This document shows, in pieces, positions 30,789-38,581 of a stretch of DNA of 43,751 nucleotides. The notes below the pieces were generated by a model that saw nothing but the letters and a program-made list of their open reading frames with translations, was not told where the DNA came from and did not search any database. Position 1 is the first letter of the stretch; every line of letters starts with the position of its first letter. The stretch covers positions 1 to 43,751 of IMG/VR virus record IMGVR_UViG_3300048928_000371; one strand, written 5' to 3'. The DNA comes from a virus. The translations under genes were made by a program, and so were the position numbers.

Positions 30789-32738
30789 TCAGTTCTTCAC
30801 CAGCTTCAATCTCATGGCGTTGATGATCCCGGCCTCGCGCTCGGTGCTGCGCGAAGGCTGTGGCTTGAGCGCCGCCGCTGTCTGCCCGCGATGCCGCACC
30901 GGCCGGATGACCGCCGGTTCGGGCAGCTCGGACACGGGCGCGTCGGCCTGCAGCGCAGCGACCTGCTCGGCGGCGAGCAGCATCTCGGCCTCGGCGGCGC
31001 CCCGGATCGTCTTGCGGTAATCGGCCCACCGCCTTGCCGCGGCTTTTGCGCCGGCAGCGTCGAGGAAGCCGGTGTCCTGGATTACGTCGGCGCTGGTCAG
31101 GTAGAGCCCGTCGAGCGCGTAGAGGTGGATCGGCCGCATCAGGTTGTCCGGATCGAAGCGGACCGTAACCTTCTGCCCATGCAGCTCGCCGCAAGCATCC
31201 GACCAGTAGCGGTTGCCGTAAAGCTCGACTTCGCCGGTGCGGCGATCGACGGTCTTCTGATCGGCCGCGAGCAGTGCAAGGCGCAGCTGCTCGGGCGTGG
31301 CCTTGCCGATCGGCGCCGAGGCGTAGCTTTCGTTGAACACCTGGTCGAAGCTGCGGCCCCGCGCCATCTCCGTGCGCCGGCCAAGCTTGGCATTGTGAGC
31401 GGCCATGCCGCGATCGACGTGAGCCACGAACACATCCCAGGCGATCGCGCGGCTGCCGTAATTCTCCGGTTTCGCCATCGGATTGTTGCCCGTGTAGGCG
31501 CCCTCCATCGCGGGATGCTTGGCGATGCTCTCGCACAAGTCCCGGAAGCCGCGCTCGATCGGCTTGGACTGGCCGCGATAGGGAAGCGCCCAGTGGATTT
31601 CGATCCCGAGCGCCGTAAGGACGCCAGTGGGCTCCTCTTCCTTGATCTTGAACCGGAAGCGGCTCTTGGCGCCGCCCGTGATCCATTTCGATGCAAAGGC
31701 GCGCCCGTTGTCGAGCACGCAGGCCTTGGGGATGCCGAAGGTCTCGAACACGTCGGCGAAGGCGAGGCGTGCCTGCACCGCGCTTTCCTCGCCGCCGATT
31801 CGCCAGGCGAGGAACTTGCGGCTGTAGATGTCCTGGATCGCCACCATGATCGGCCGGATCACCCGGCCGTCAGGCGTCTTCACGAACACGTCGAACTTGT
31901 GGCCGTCGATGTTGACGCATGCGAGCGCGTGCAGGTCGGCGACCGTGCGGCGCTGCGATGGAATCGAGCGGCGGAGTGCCTCCTCCCCCTCGCGGCGCAG
32001 CAGCAGCACCGCCTTGGGGATTTCGCGCTCTATGCGCCGCCTCAGCGTCTTCTCAGAGGGCATCGAGAGGCCCATCTGCGCCGCCCGCATAGCCGTACGA
32101 TCGTAGCAGCTGGTGAGCGTCGGCGCGCTGGGGCGCAGATAATCGCTCTTGAACAGGTTCCACAGACCAAGGTCCATCTCGGCCTCGGCTCCGCCGCCTT
32201 TGCGCCTTGGCGCCAGCGCCGGCAGGCGGTTTTCGCGGGCAACGCCTTTGATCTTGTCCAGCCAACTCCACATCGTCGAACTCCCGATTGAATGGCGCTG
32301 CGCGATCTCGGACACAGCCGCCGATCGTGTGAGACCCGAGCCCTCCAGAAGGTCGATTTCGTTCACCATGGCGAGACGACGCTCGGCCTCGGCGCGCACT
32401 TTGCCGCTCTGCGATTCGAGCCAGCGCCAACCATCGTTCCGCACCGTGACGGGCGCCGGCCGATCTTCGGTGAGGCCCCGCCGGGCAAGCTCCAGGCGCG
32501 CAGGGCCGGGCAGGAGCGAAACGTGGTATTCCACGCCGCCGCCCCGGCCGCGTCGCTCGCGGATCGCGGGCTCGCCATCCGGGCATGTGCGCAAGGACCA
32601 GCGCTCTTCCTGGCAGCGCCGGTTGATCGAGCGCTTGTCGGCGGGCAGGCCTGGCAGCGCCAGCTCCGCCAGTTCGGCGGCGGTGAACCACTCGCGAGAG
32701 GCCGGTGCATCGTCATGATCTGCGGCGCGACTGGCCAT
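30789..32738 (-). CDS. MuA-like DDE transposase
   Basis: This 649-residue protein carries out replicative transposition. The N-terminus (WFTAAELAELALPGLPADKR and INRRCQEERW near 17-47) is the MuA winged-helix domain. The DDE triad is visible: D278 in CVNIDGHKFDV, D343 in VLDNGRAF and E395 in KPIERGFRD, close to MuA D269/D336/E392. The C-terminal Mu-type beta-barrel region follows (VELYGNRYWSD, RFDPDNLMRPIHLYALDG). The start at 32738 is preceded by a G-rich ribosome site and overlaps the previous gene by 26 bases. Confidence 0.96.
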   Translation of the reverse strand: MASRAADHDDAPASREWFTAAELAELALPGLPADKRSINRRCQEERWSLRTCPDGEPAIRERRGRGGGVEYHVSLLPGPARLELARRGLTEDRPAPVTVRNDGWRWLESQSGKVRAEAERRLAMVNEIDLLEGSGLTRSAAVSEIAQRHSIGSSTMWSWLDKIKGVARENRLPALAPRRKGGGAEAEMDLGLWNLFKSDYLRPSAPTLTSCYDRTAMRAAQMGLSMPSEKTLRRRIEREIPKAVLLLRREGEEALRRSIPSQRRTVADLHALACVNIDGHKFDVFVKTPDGRVIRPIMVAIQDIYSRKFLAWRIGGEESAVQARLAFADVFETFGIPKACVLDNGRAFASKWITGGAKSRFRFKIKEEEPTGVLTALGIEIHWALPYRGQSKPIERGFRDLCESIAKHPAMEGAYTGNNPMAKPENYGSRAIAWDVFVAHVDRGMAAHNAKLGRRTEMARGRSFDQVFNESYASAPIGKATPEQLRLALLAADQKTVDRRTGEVELYGNRYWSDACGELHGQKVTVRFDPDNLMRPIHLYALDGLYLTSADVIQDTGFLDAAGAKAAARRWADYRKTIRGAAEAEMLLAAEQVAALQADAPVSELPEPAVIRPVRHRGQTAAALKPQPSRSTEREAGIINAMRLKLVKN

Positions 32739-33201
32739 CAATTCCCCCCGAGCGGATAGGCGACGCAGATCCCGCAATCTCGCGCCGTCGTGACTTCAAT
32801 TGTTCGATTTCACGGTCGATGTGCCCCAGTTCGGCCGTGATCACTTCCTCGCCGACCAGGACGGCCATGCCGCCCTCACGCATGATGGGATCGAGCAGGT
32901 CCTGCCGGTTGGTGACCGTCGCCAGCACGATCATGCGGGCGAACGAAATGTTGTGGGTGTCGCGCGACGGCGCCGAGTAGGCGTCGAGCATCCACCGGCT
33001 GATCTCTTCGCCGGCGAGCACCGTCATCTCGGCCGCGATCACCTCGCGCCTGCGCCCGTCGCTGGCCAGCATCGTGCCCACCGTCTCCGAGACGCGCTGC
33101 TCCAGCCCGGCCAGCGCGGCAGGTGCTGTCTTCGGCGCAGGCGGCGCCGGCACGGTAAAGTCGAATGGCAGCTGCTCGGGCTGCGCCTTAGCCTTGGCCA
33201 T
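32713..33201 (-). CDS. Unknown early protein
   Basis: This 162-residue protein is not recognised. It has a basic start (AKAKAQPEQLPFDFTVPAPP) and a helical core (LAGLEQRVSETVGTMLASDG, EMTVLAGEEISRWMLDAYSA, ARMIVLATVTNRQDLLDP), and a coiled C-terminus (LGHIDREIEQLKSRRREI). The core may be a DNA-binding or toxin-antitoxin-like fold; this is a guess. It sits directly before the transposase. Confidence 0.65.
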   Translation of the reverse strand: MAKAKAQPEQLPFDFTVPAPPAPKTAPAALAGLEQRVSETVGTMLASDGRRREVIAAEMTVLAGEEISRWMLDAYSAPSRDTHNISFARMIVLATVTNRQDLLDPIMREGGMAVLVGEEVITAELGHIDREIEQLKSRRREIAGSASPIRSGGIDGQSRRRS

Positions 33202-33427
33202 GCGCCTCCCCGTGCGGCTCGCCGCTTTTGCGGCGTAGACGCTTCTCCTCATCCCTCTCGTCCTGGTTGTTGTTCTTGAACGTGAATGCGTGGTGGAGCG
33301 CGCCATTGTCCCGGCAGCGGCGGCACAGGGTCATGTCCAGGCCGAACGAGGCGGCGCGCTCGATCTTCGCAGTGATGATGTCCGGCGTGCAGCCTGGGCA
33401 GGCAGGGCCGAATGCGGGCTCAGACAT
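33188..33427 (-). CDS. Small zinc-finger-like protein
   Basis: This 79-residue protein has two CxxC pairs: ACPGCTPD near residue 9 and LCRRCRDNGALHH near 34-46, a likely zinc-binding site. The C-terminus is charged (KNNNQDERDEEKRLRRKSGE). It overlaps its neighbours on both sides (8 and 14 bases). No specific family was recognised. Confidence 0.6.
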   Translation of the reverse strand: MSEPAFGPACPGCTPDIITAKIERAASFGLDMTLCRRCRDNGALHHAFTFKNNNQDERDEEKRLRRKSGEPHGEAHGQG

Positions 33428-33614
33428 CGCTGTCCACCCGGTATGCTTCCGGCTCGAAATCGAGCGGAATGCCGTTGCCGAACTCCCACTGATCGCGCCA
33501 ACGCACGACCGCGAAGCAATTACCGCCGAACACGAGCTGGAAGTGGCCGTCACGCGCGACGTCGTCGATCGGCGCCAGGTCGAAGCCGGGAGGAATGGCG
33601 CGTGCGTTAGGCAT
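33420..33614 (-). CDS. Unknown small early protein
   Basis: This 64-residue protein starts PNARAIPPGFDLAPIDDVAR and continues GHFQLVFGGNCFAVVRWRDQ. It looks like a small beta-rich protein. The ATG at 33614 lies eight bases inside the end of the upstream gene. No function can be given. Confidence 0.55.
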   Translation of the reverse strand: MPNARAIPPGFDLAPIDDVARDGHFQLVFGGNCFAVVRWRDQWEFGNGIPLDFEPEAYRVDSDV

Positions 33615-34644
33615 CGAGGCCCCGCTCCACCGCAATCGCGATCACTTCGTCGGCCAGCTTCTTCTCGCGCTTTCCGCTCACCCGGTACTGGCGGATCAGC
33701 GCGTCGCGATCGACAACGGTGACCAGGATGCCTGTGCGCGCAAGGAACGCGATGGCGGCTTGCAGGCGCTGGCGCCGTAGCTCGGTCGGCATCGGCGGGA
33801 GCGGCTTGGCTGCGCGCGTCTGACGCTCGCCGAGGCTCGGACGAGCGCAGCGCGCCATCTCGGGCCGGCTCGCGAGGGCCTGCGCCGCCTCGCGGATCAT
33901 CGCAAGGCGATCGGGCCGCGAAATCATGGTATCGGTGGGCGCCTCCAGCGCACGCGCATCGCGATCCTTGGCCTGGCGGTGCCGCACATCGGATTGCCGC
34001 TCGGGCTCAGCCGTCAGCGGAATCGCCACCTTCGCCCGACGCGCCCTTGTTCCCGATGTGTCGGAAAAATGGGAAAGGTCCGCGCCAGCCAAGCGGGGGG
34101 TTGTGATGTTGGCCGGCGCGGACAGTACGGCCTGCTCTGGTGCGACCCGAGCGGGCTCTTGTTGGCCGTCCGCTAAAGGGGACGCGGACGGCGCGGGGGG
34201 CTGATGAACAGGGTTCGGCGTGCAGTCCGGGCGCAGCAGCGCAGGGACATCGCACCCGGCAATCGGGGCAACCGGCTGATCGTCGTTCACGCCGATCTCG
34301 ATCGAGGGGCACGGCTGATCGACGAGCTTGATCGGCAAAATCGGGACAGCGACCACACCGCTGCCATCAGCCGAGCCGCTCAGAACGTTCTTAACAACCG
34401 GCGGCGTGAGCGCGAAGGGAGCTGGCCGCAGGTTGCTGCTGAATTGGAAACTAGGTGCGGGCGGCTCCGCGAAGCGGCGACGGGCCTCTTCTACGATCGC
34501 CGACACCCATAGCTTGCCGTCATCGTGCAGTTCATCCCACTCGCAGGCGGCGTATACGCTGATGACATTATCGCTATCGACAACCTGCTGGGCGATCGCG
34601 AGGCTGCTGGGCAGTGCGTAGGAAGGTACGGGGCGGTCGGACAT
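33607..34644 (-). CDS. Unknown 345-residue early protein with low-complexity centre
   Basis: The N-terminus (PSSLAIAQQVVDSDNVISVY, then DGKLWVSAIVEEARRRF) and the C-terminus (LQAAIAFLARTGILVTVVDR and QYRVSGKREKKLADEVIAIA) look folded and are separated by about 200 residues rich in Pro, Ala and charged residues. The C-terminal part resembles a small helical DNA-binding segment. No family is recognised. It belongs to the early operon of small unknown genes. Confidence 0.6.
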   Translation of the reverse strand: MSDRPVPSYALPSSLAIAQQVVDSDNVISVYAACEWDELHDDGKLWVSAIVEEARRRFAEPPAPSFQFSSNLRPAPFALTPPVVKNVLSGSADGSGVVAVPILPIKLVDQPCPSIEIGVNDDQPVAPIAGCDVPALLRPDCTPNPVHQPPAPSASPLADGQQEPARVAPEQAVLSAPANITTPRLAGADLSHFSDTSGTRARRAKVAIPLTAEPERQSDVRHRQAKDRDARALEAPTDTMISRPDRLAMIREAAQALASRPEMARCARPSLGERQTRAAKPLPPMPTELRRQRLQAAIAFLARTGILVTVVDRDALIRQYRVSGKREKKLADEVIAIAVERGLDA

Positions 34645-34646
34645 CG

Positions 34647-34898
34647 TCAGTCCCTCATCATCCAGTCGGCGTCCCAGAGTTCGAAGCTAGCCGGGCGCGA
34701 AGTTTCATGTTCGATGTCGAGTTCGGGCGATGCGCTGGCGCCGCGATCGACGCGCCCGCAGGCATCGCGGCGCACCTGCTCGCGCCGGCGCAGTTCCTGA
34801 CGCGCCTCGATCGGCGTGCAGCCGGTTGCCAGCACCAGCTCCATTTCCTCGCGGTGTGCGCGGTAGCGTTCGGCCAGGCTGACATATCCGCGAGTCAC
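34647..34898 (-). CDS. Unknown 83-residue early protein
   Basis: The protein is helical and charged (AERYRAHREEMELVLATGC, then ARQELRRREQVRRDACG). The GTG start at 34898 overlaps the previous stop as GTGA. No family is recognised. Confidence 0.5.
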   Translation of the reverse strand: MTRGYVSLAERYRAHREEMELVLATGCTPIEARQELRRREQVRRDACGRVDRGASASPELDIEHETSRPASFELWDADWMMRD

Positions 34899-35044
34899 CG
34901 GGCACTCCTCGGTTGCCGCTCGCGTTCCTGGAACTCGTACTTGAACGGCCCGCCTTTCGCGGCGTAGCGTGACAGCGCAGGCCGTCCGCTCGCCTTCTTT
35001 GCCGTTCTTGCGGCTTGCCGTTCCCGATCGCGCTTAGAAGCCAT
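34895..35044 (-). CDS. Unknown basic 49-residue protein
   Basis: The protein is very basic (SKRDRERQAARTAKKASGR) and ends with FKYEFQERERQPRSAR. It starts with an ATG overlapping the previous stop (TGATG) and ends in a GTGA overlap. The precise coupling supports it as a gene. A nucleic-acid-binding role is possible. Confidence 0.5.
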   Translation of the reverse strand: MASKRDRERQAARTAKKASGRPALSRYAAKGGPFKYEFQERERQPRSAR

Positions 35045-35205
35045 CAGAGCCTCCCGTTTCGGCCGTAACCGGCCCGCTGCAGCGCCCCGCGCTGACGAAT
35101 GCGATTGATCGCCTGCATGCGGCCGAGGTCGTTCCCGGCCATCTCGGCCGCGATCGCCCGCTCACCCGGCACCGCGAAGCTGATGAGGATGGGCCGGAGC
35201 GGCAT
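35044..35205 (-). CDS. Unknown 53-residue early protein
   Basis: The protein reads LRPILISFAVPGERAIAAEM followed by a basic tail (INRIRQRGALQRAGYGRNG). Its ATG at 35205 overlaps the stop of the methyltransferase gene. No family is recognised. Confidence 0.5.
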   Translation of the reverse strand: MPLRPILISFAVPGERAIAAEMAGNDLGRMQAINRIRQRGALQRAGYGRNGRL

Positions 35206-35906
35206 CAGGCCAGCCACTCCACACGCGGGATCGGCTGACCCAAGCTTGGCAGCCAGATCGTGCGGGTCTCGCCCGGCCGGGTCGGCCTGCGCACGTCCCA
35301 GACGATCGCGCAGTAATCGACCATGCCGCCGCAGTACGCCCGCTTGCCCATCAGATGGACGCGGTCGCCCGGCGGCATCGACGGCCTCTCCGAGAAGTGC
35401 AGCACGAGCTGGGGCGGATGATCCTCGCGAAATAGGCGCGAGCGATTGCTCCACGTCTTCACGTCCTTGCCGGGCGCCAGCCACTTGTTCGGCAGCAGCA
35501 TCACCACGCGATGGGTGGCGAGGCCCAGCGCATGGCGGACGAACGCCTCGGCTATGCCCTTGATGTAGGAGTACGGCGGGTTGCAGAAGATCGACACCGG
35601 AGAGACGGGCGCCGCTGCGATCTCGCGGAAGTCGGCGGAGAAGTACGTCGGCCGGATGTCGAAATCGTCGTAGGCGACGTTCTCGACCACGTCGGAGAGG
35701 ATGATCCGATCGGCAAAGCCATGGTGGGCGAGCCGCGATCCCATGTGCCCGTAGCCGGCGGCAGGGTCCCACAGCCATGCGCCGTCGCGCAGTTCGTCGT
35801 CCAGCCCGATGGCGGCGACGATCTGCTCCCATTCCCAGCCCTGCTCGCAATACCAGTCGAGCGGGTGCCGCTTGGCGAACGTGCCGGAGGAGATTTCACC
35901 GCGCAT
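35205..35906 (-). CDS. Early DNA methyltransferase (amino-group type)
   Basis: This 233-residue protein has motif I LWDPAAGYGHMGSRLA near residues 45-60 and motif IV CNPPYSYIKG near 108-117, which define a SAM-dependent DNA amino-methyltransferase. The NPPY form suggests adenine-N6 or cytosine-N4 methylation. It lacks an obvious target-recognition domain. It is in the early operon, after the ParB-domain gene, so it could methylate phage DNA during replication. It is distinct from the Dam-type enzyme at the right end and the C5-like one in the tail block. Confidence 0.8.
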   Translation of the reverse strand: MRGEISSGTFAKRHPLDWYCEQGWEWEQIVAAIGLDDELRDGAWLWDPAAGYGHMGSRLAHHGFADRIILSDVVENVAYDDFDIRPTYFSADFREIAAAPVSPVSIFCNPPYSYIKGIAEAFVRHALGLATHRVVMLLPNKWLAPGKDVKTWSNRSRLFREDHPPQLVLHFSERPSMPPGDRVHLMGKRAYCGGMVDYCAIVWDVRRPTRPGETRTIWLPSLGQPIPRVEWLA

Positions 35907-37155
35907 CGGCGGGCGCCTTCCGGGCCTTGGCGCGGCGTGCCGTGCGAACCTTGTCGCGCCATGCCTGCTCGCGGTCGAAACGATAGTTCGGCGCTAGCAT
36001 CGGGTAATCGAGCGGCAGCTTCCAACGTGCCCGGTACTCGGCCGGCGTCATGCCCAGCTTGTTGAGGCGCATCGTCAGGTTGATGTGCCGGGTGCCGTCT
36101 TCCAAGCAGACGATGTAGTCCGGCTTCACCGAGGCGCGGATCGCGACGGCGGGCTTGGGGCCGGCCGGCTCCGCCTCCCCCAGCTCCGCATTGAGGCGAT
36201 CGCGCAGTTCCCGCTTCAGGCCCGGCGTGTCGAGCATCGCCGCGATCTTCGGCAGGAACTCCCGCTTCTGCGGGATGCTCAGCCGCCCCCAGCCGCCCTC
36301 GATCTGGTTGTAGAACTTCTGGTGCGCGACCGGCGTGGCCGCGTTGGCGGCGCCGGGCAGGCCGATGCCGAGGCGGACCTTCGCGTCGTCGACGCTCAGC
36401 TCGTCATCGCCGAGCAGCGCCTCGATCAGCGACTTGCGGTCGGCATCCTCGCGCACCTGGGCGATGTCGCGAAGCTGCTTGCCATTCTCGCCGACGACGG
36501 GGTGCTTCGAAAGCGCCTCCGCCATGCCCGGGAATGGCTCGATGACGAGGCGGAAAAGCTGGAGATCGTTGTGGATCGAGCGCCGTGACATGCCGAGCGC
36601 TTCACCGACCGATTCCTCCCAGCCGTATACGTGTGCAATCTTTGCACACGTATCGTCGGTCTCCTCGGCAAGGGCCTCCTGCGGCGTCGTCGCGTGCGCT
36701 TTCACCCGTGCCCAGCGCGCCTTGATCGCGATCTGCTGCTGCTTCAGGCCACCGTTCTCTCGGGCGATGCGCTCCTGCGCCGCCTGCACCAGCGCGGCGG
36801 TGAACTTTGCCCGCTCGATCGGCGCCAGCGGCCGGCGGTGCAGGTTCTCGCTCGCCTCCAGGTCGGCGAGCGCCTCGGGCTTGCCCGAAACTTCGACCGC
36901 CCAAACGGTGATGCCCTCGATCCGCGCGCCGATGAGCCGGTGCATGCCGGTGACCAGGCGCCACGGCTTGTCCGCGCCGGGCTTATTCGCGACCACCTTG
37001 ATCGGGTCGCGCTGGCCGTCGACCGCCATCAGGCGCCCGAGCGCCGCCGCCTTGTCCTCGTGCAGGAAGCCGATGCGCGTGCCTTCGTCGACATGCTCGG
37101 GCGACAGCTCGAACAGCTTGGCATTCGCCAGCAGGGATGTGGCGATCTGGGTCAT
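35896..37155 (-). CDS. ParB N-terminal domain protein fused to a MucR/Ros-like domain
   Basis: This 419-residue protein has a ParB/Srx-type domain at about 14-110 (GQRDPIKVV, KPWRLVTGMHRLIGARIEGI, ASENLHRRPLAPIERA) and an HTH-like region following (ESVGEALGMSRRSIHNDLQL). From about residue 335 it reads IRASVKPDYIVCLEDGTRHI and then GMTPAEYRARWKLPLDYPML with APNY, which is the fold signature of the MucR/Ros regulators. The Cys and Asp ligands of the Ros finger remain but the usual two His are replaced (RLNKLG), so metal binding may be lost. It is the largest gene before the transposase block; its role is likely DNA binding and regulation or segregation. Confidence 0.8.
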   Translation of the reverse strand: MTQIATSLLANAKLFELSPEHVDEGTRIGFLHEDKAAALGRLMAVDGQRDPIKVVANKPGADKPWRLVTGMHRLIGARIEGITVWAVEVSGKPEALADLEASENLHRRPLAPIERAKFTAALVQAAQERIARENGGLKQQQIAIKARWARVKAHATTPQEALAEETDDTCAKIAHVYGWEESVGEALGMSRRSIHNDLQLFRLVIEPFPGMAEALSKHPVVGENGKQLRDIAQVREDADRKSLIEALLGDDELSVDDAKVRLGIGLPGAANAATPVAHQKFYNQIEGGWGRLSIPQKREFLPKIAAMLDTPGLKRELRDRLNAELGEAEPAGPKPAVAIRASVKPDYIVCLEDGTRHINLTMRLNKLGMTPAEYRARWKLPLDYPMLAPNYRFDREQAWRDKVRTARRAKARKAPADAR

Positions 37156-37559
37156 GTACGGGCGCGCCCTTTACTTAGACGATGCGCTGCCGCCGGCGCC
37201 GACGTAGCGTCAGAGGCATCGGAATGGTTGGAGACGAAGGCGCCATGAGCGACGGCATCGAGCATCGAGTGGAAGAGCTGGAGAACAAGGTCCGCGCCCT
37301 GCAGCAGCTCCTGCTCTCGCACATCCTGGCGTTCGATCAGGTCGACCTGCTGGCGACCGATGCGACGTTCGATATCGCCCTGTCCCAGCTGGACGCCGCG
37401 CTCGACGATGGCCGTGATCCGATCGCGGTCCGCTTGGCTGGCCTGATCGAGTCGGTCCAGAAGGCTCGCGAGTAGGTTCTGCACGTCGGCCAACCGCTGC
37501 CGAAGCATGTAGCGGCGAAGTGCCTGTGTCGCGGCGCGCGGATCGATGAACCCGCTCAC
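37152..37559 (-). CDS. Unknown early protein (135 residues)
   Basis: The GTG at 37559 overlaps the Ner-like stop as GTGA and the stop overlaps the ParB-domain start as ATGA, so it fits the coupled operon exactly. The protein is glutamine-rich and helical (LRRYMLRQRLADVQNLLASL, RRIGRQQVDLIERQDVREQE). No family is recognised. Another convincing reading frame runs on the opposite strand over the same bases, so one of them may be an artefact. Confidence 0.45.
   Translation of the reverse strand: MSGFIDPRAATQALRRYMLRQRLADVQNLLASLLDRLDQASQADRDRITAIVERGVQLGQGDIERRIGRQQVDLIERQDVREQELLQGADLVLQLFHSMLDAVAHGAFVSNHSDASDATSAPAAAHRLSKGRART
37245..37475 (+). CDS. Alternative antisense coiled-coil ORF
   Basis: The opposite strand encodes 76 residues (SDGIEHRVEELENKVRALQQ, then LSQLDAALDDGRDPIAVRLA) with GC at the third codon position of about 85 percent, higher than the 76 percent of the position that would be third for the minus-strand gene. 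The protein looks like a small coiled coil. It lies inside the leftward operon, which argues against it. Reported as a competing call. Confidence 0.35.
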   Translation: MSDGIEHRVEELENKVRALQQLLLSHILAFDQVDLLATDATFDIALSQLDAALDDGRDPIAVRLAGLIESVQKARE

Positions 37560-37819
37560 GCGCGCACGACCTTTTGCTTGGATGCAGTTTTCCGGTGCGG
37601 CGCATCGAGGCTGGCGCTAGAGTCCAAGTCTATGGACTCTGCCTGCTCTCTGAGCACCTCTTCGACCGCGTCGCGCACGCGCTGGCTCGTGCGGCCACGA
37701 AGAAGGTCGCTGACGCCCGTTGCGGGTAGCTGCCGCTCCTCAATGAAGCGAGCAACGGTACCAAACCGCTTGCGCAGCGCTGCCTTCACGTCCTCCGGAT
37801 GCATCCGGTCCAGCATCAT
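37556..37819 (-). CDS. Ner-like HTH regulator
   Basis: This 87-residue protein contains MHPEDVKAALRKRFGTVARF, then LPATGVSDLLRGRTSQRVRD, an HTH of the Ner/Nlp type, and a charged C-terminus. In Mu, Ner is the first gene of the early operon and turns down both early and repressor promoters. Here it occupies the same place, directly downstream of the early promoter and operator. The start may be either of two adjacent ATGs (37819, 37816). Confidence 0.75.
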   Translation of the reverse strand: MMLDRMHPEDVKAALRKRFGTVARFIEERQLPATGVSDLLRGRTSQRVRDAVEEVLREQAESIDLDSSASLDAPHRKTASKQKVVRA

Positions 37820-37829
37820 GGGCCGATTT

Positions 37830-37854
37830 CCAACTTATTGTCCCAACAAGTTGG
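37830..37854. promoter_or_regulatory. Operator palindrome at the early promoter
   Basis: Arms CCAACTT and AAGTTGG flank eleven bases, and inner bases TTG/CAA continue the symmetry, giving 10 of 12 matching pairs. It abuts the -10 box of the early promoter, covering the likely transcription start. It is the best candidate site for the S24 repressor or the Ner-like protein. A related TTGGACTT core occurs at 37894-37901 next to the repressor start. Confidence 0.6.
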
Positions 37855-37883
37855 ACCATAGACACAGAATTCTGGACGTTCAA
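37855..37883 (-). promoter_or_regulatory. Early promoter (sigma70-like)
   Basis: On the minus strand TTGAAC (-35, 37878-37883) and TATGGT (-10, 37855-37860) are separated by 17 bases. It points to the Ner-like gene, the first of the early operon, 36 bases downstream. The operator palindrome follows immediately. The promoter is predicted from sequence only. Confidence 0.6.
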
Positions 37884-37906
37884 CCCACTTTTTTGGACTT
37901 CTATTC

Positions 37907-38581
37907 GTGACCGAAGATGCCCCCGCCAGACTGAAAGAGGAACGCGTTCGGATTGGGTTAAATCAGCGAGACTTCGGGCGCCGCGTTGGCGTGTCCAAGA
38001 ACACTCAGATGGCGTATGAGAATGCGTCCTCGCCAATCACACTGGACTACCTGACCCGCACAGCAGCTGTAGGTGTCGACATCACCTACGTTCTGACGGG
38101 AGAGCGGAGCGGGGCCGCTACGTCAGCTTCGAGATCGCCTGCTAACGTGCAGGTCGTTGATGATGATGATCTGGTCGAGGTTGCCGAAATAGATTTAAAG
38201 TATGGGCTAGGTGCGACCTACCTAGATAATGCTTTCACCTCGGAAAAGCGCCGCTTCTCTAGGGAGTGGCTTCGTAATTTCACGCGAGCGTCGCCGGCAA
38301 GTCTGTTTTGGACGATCGGTGATGGGGACTCGATGGAGCCCACCATTCGTAGCGGCGAGGTAATTTTGATCGATGCTTCGCAAAAAACGCCGCGTATGAG
38401 TGAAGGCATCTGGGCGGTGGCGCTTGGGGACTTCGGTATGGTTAAGCGTATCCACTACGCCGGCAGCGAACGCATCGAACTGCTGAGTGATAACGTGAGC
38501 CTCCAGATACCGCCGATCCCGGTGGCGGAGGGGGAATTGCATGTGATCGGTCGAGTGGTCGCTGTGGTGCGAAGGTTATGA
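37907..38581 (+). CDS. Phage repressor, HTH plus S24 peptidase
   Basis: This 224-residue protein has an N-terminal XRE-type HTH (residues 8-60, RIGLNQRDFGRRVGVSKNTQ) and a C-terminal LexA/CI-like S24 domain with DGDSMEPTIRSGE (Ser142) and MVKRI (Lys180), the catalytic dyad for RecA-stimulated self-cleavage. It keeps the lytic genes off and allows SOS induction. Mu c lacks such a domain, so this regulator differs from the classical one. The start is a GTG at 37907 with no clear ribosome site. Codon use and GC are lower than in the structural genes. Confidence 0.9.
   Translation: MTEDAPARLKEERVRIGLNQRDFGRRVGVSKNTQMAYENASSPITLDYLTRTAAVGVDITYVLTGERSGAATSASRSPANVQVVDDDDLVEVAEIDLKYGLGATYLDNAFTSEKRRFSREWLRNFTRASPASLFWTIGDGDSMEPTIRSGEVILIDASQKTPRMSEGIWAVALGDFGMVKRIHYAGSERIELLSDNVSLQIPPIPVAEGELHVIGRVVAVVRRL

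Noticed and set aside
37621-37638. AGTCCA/TGGACT inverted repeat inside the Ner-like gene as an operator
   Set aside because: It lies within coding sequence and shares only the TTGGACT core with the operator region; noted but not strong enough to annotate.
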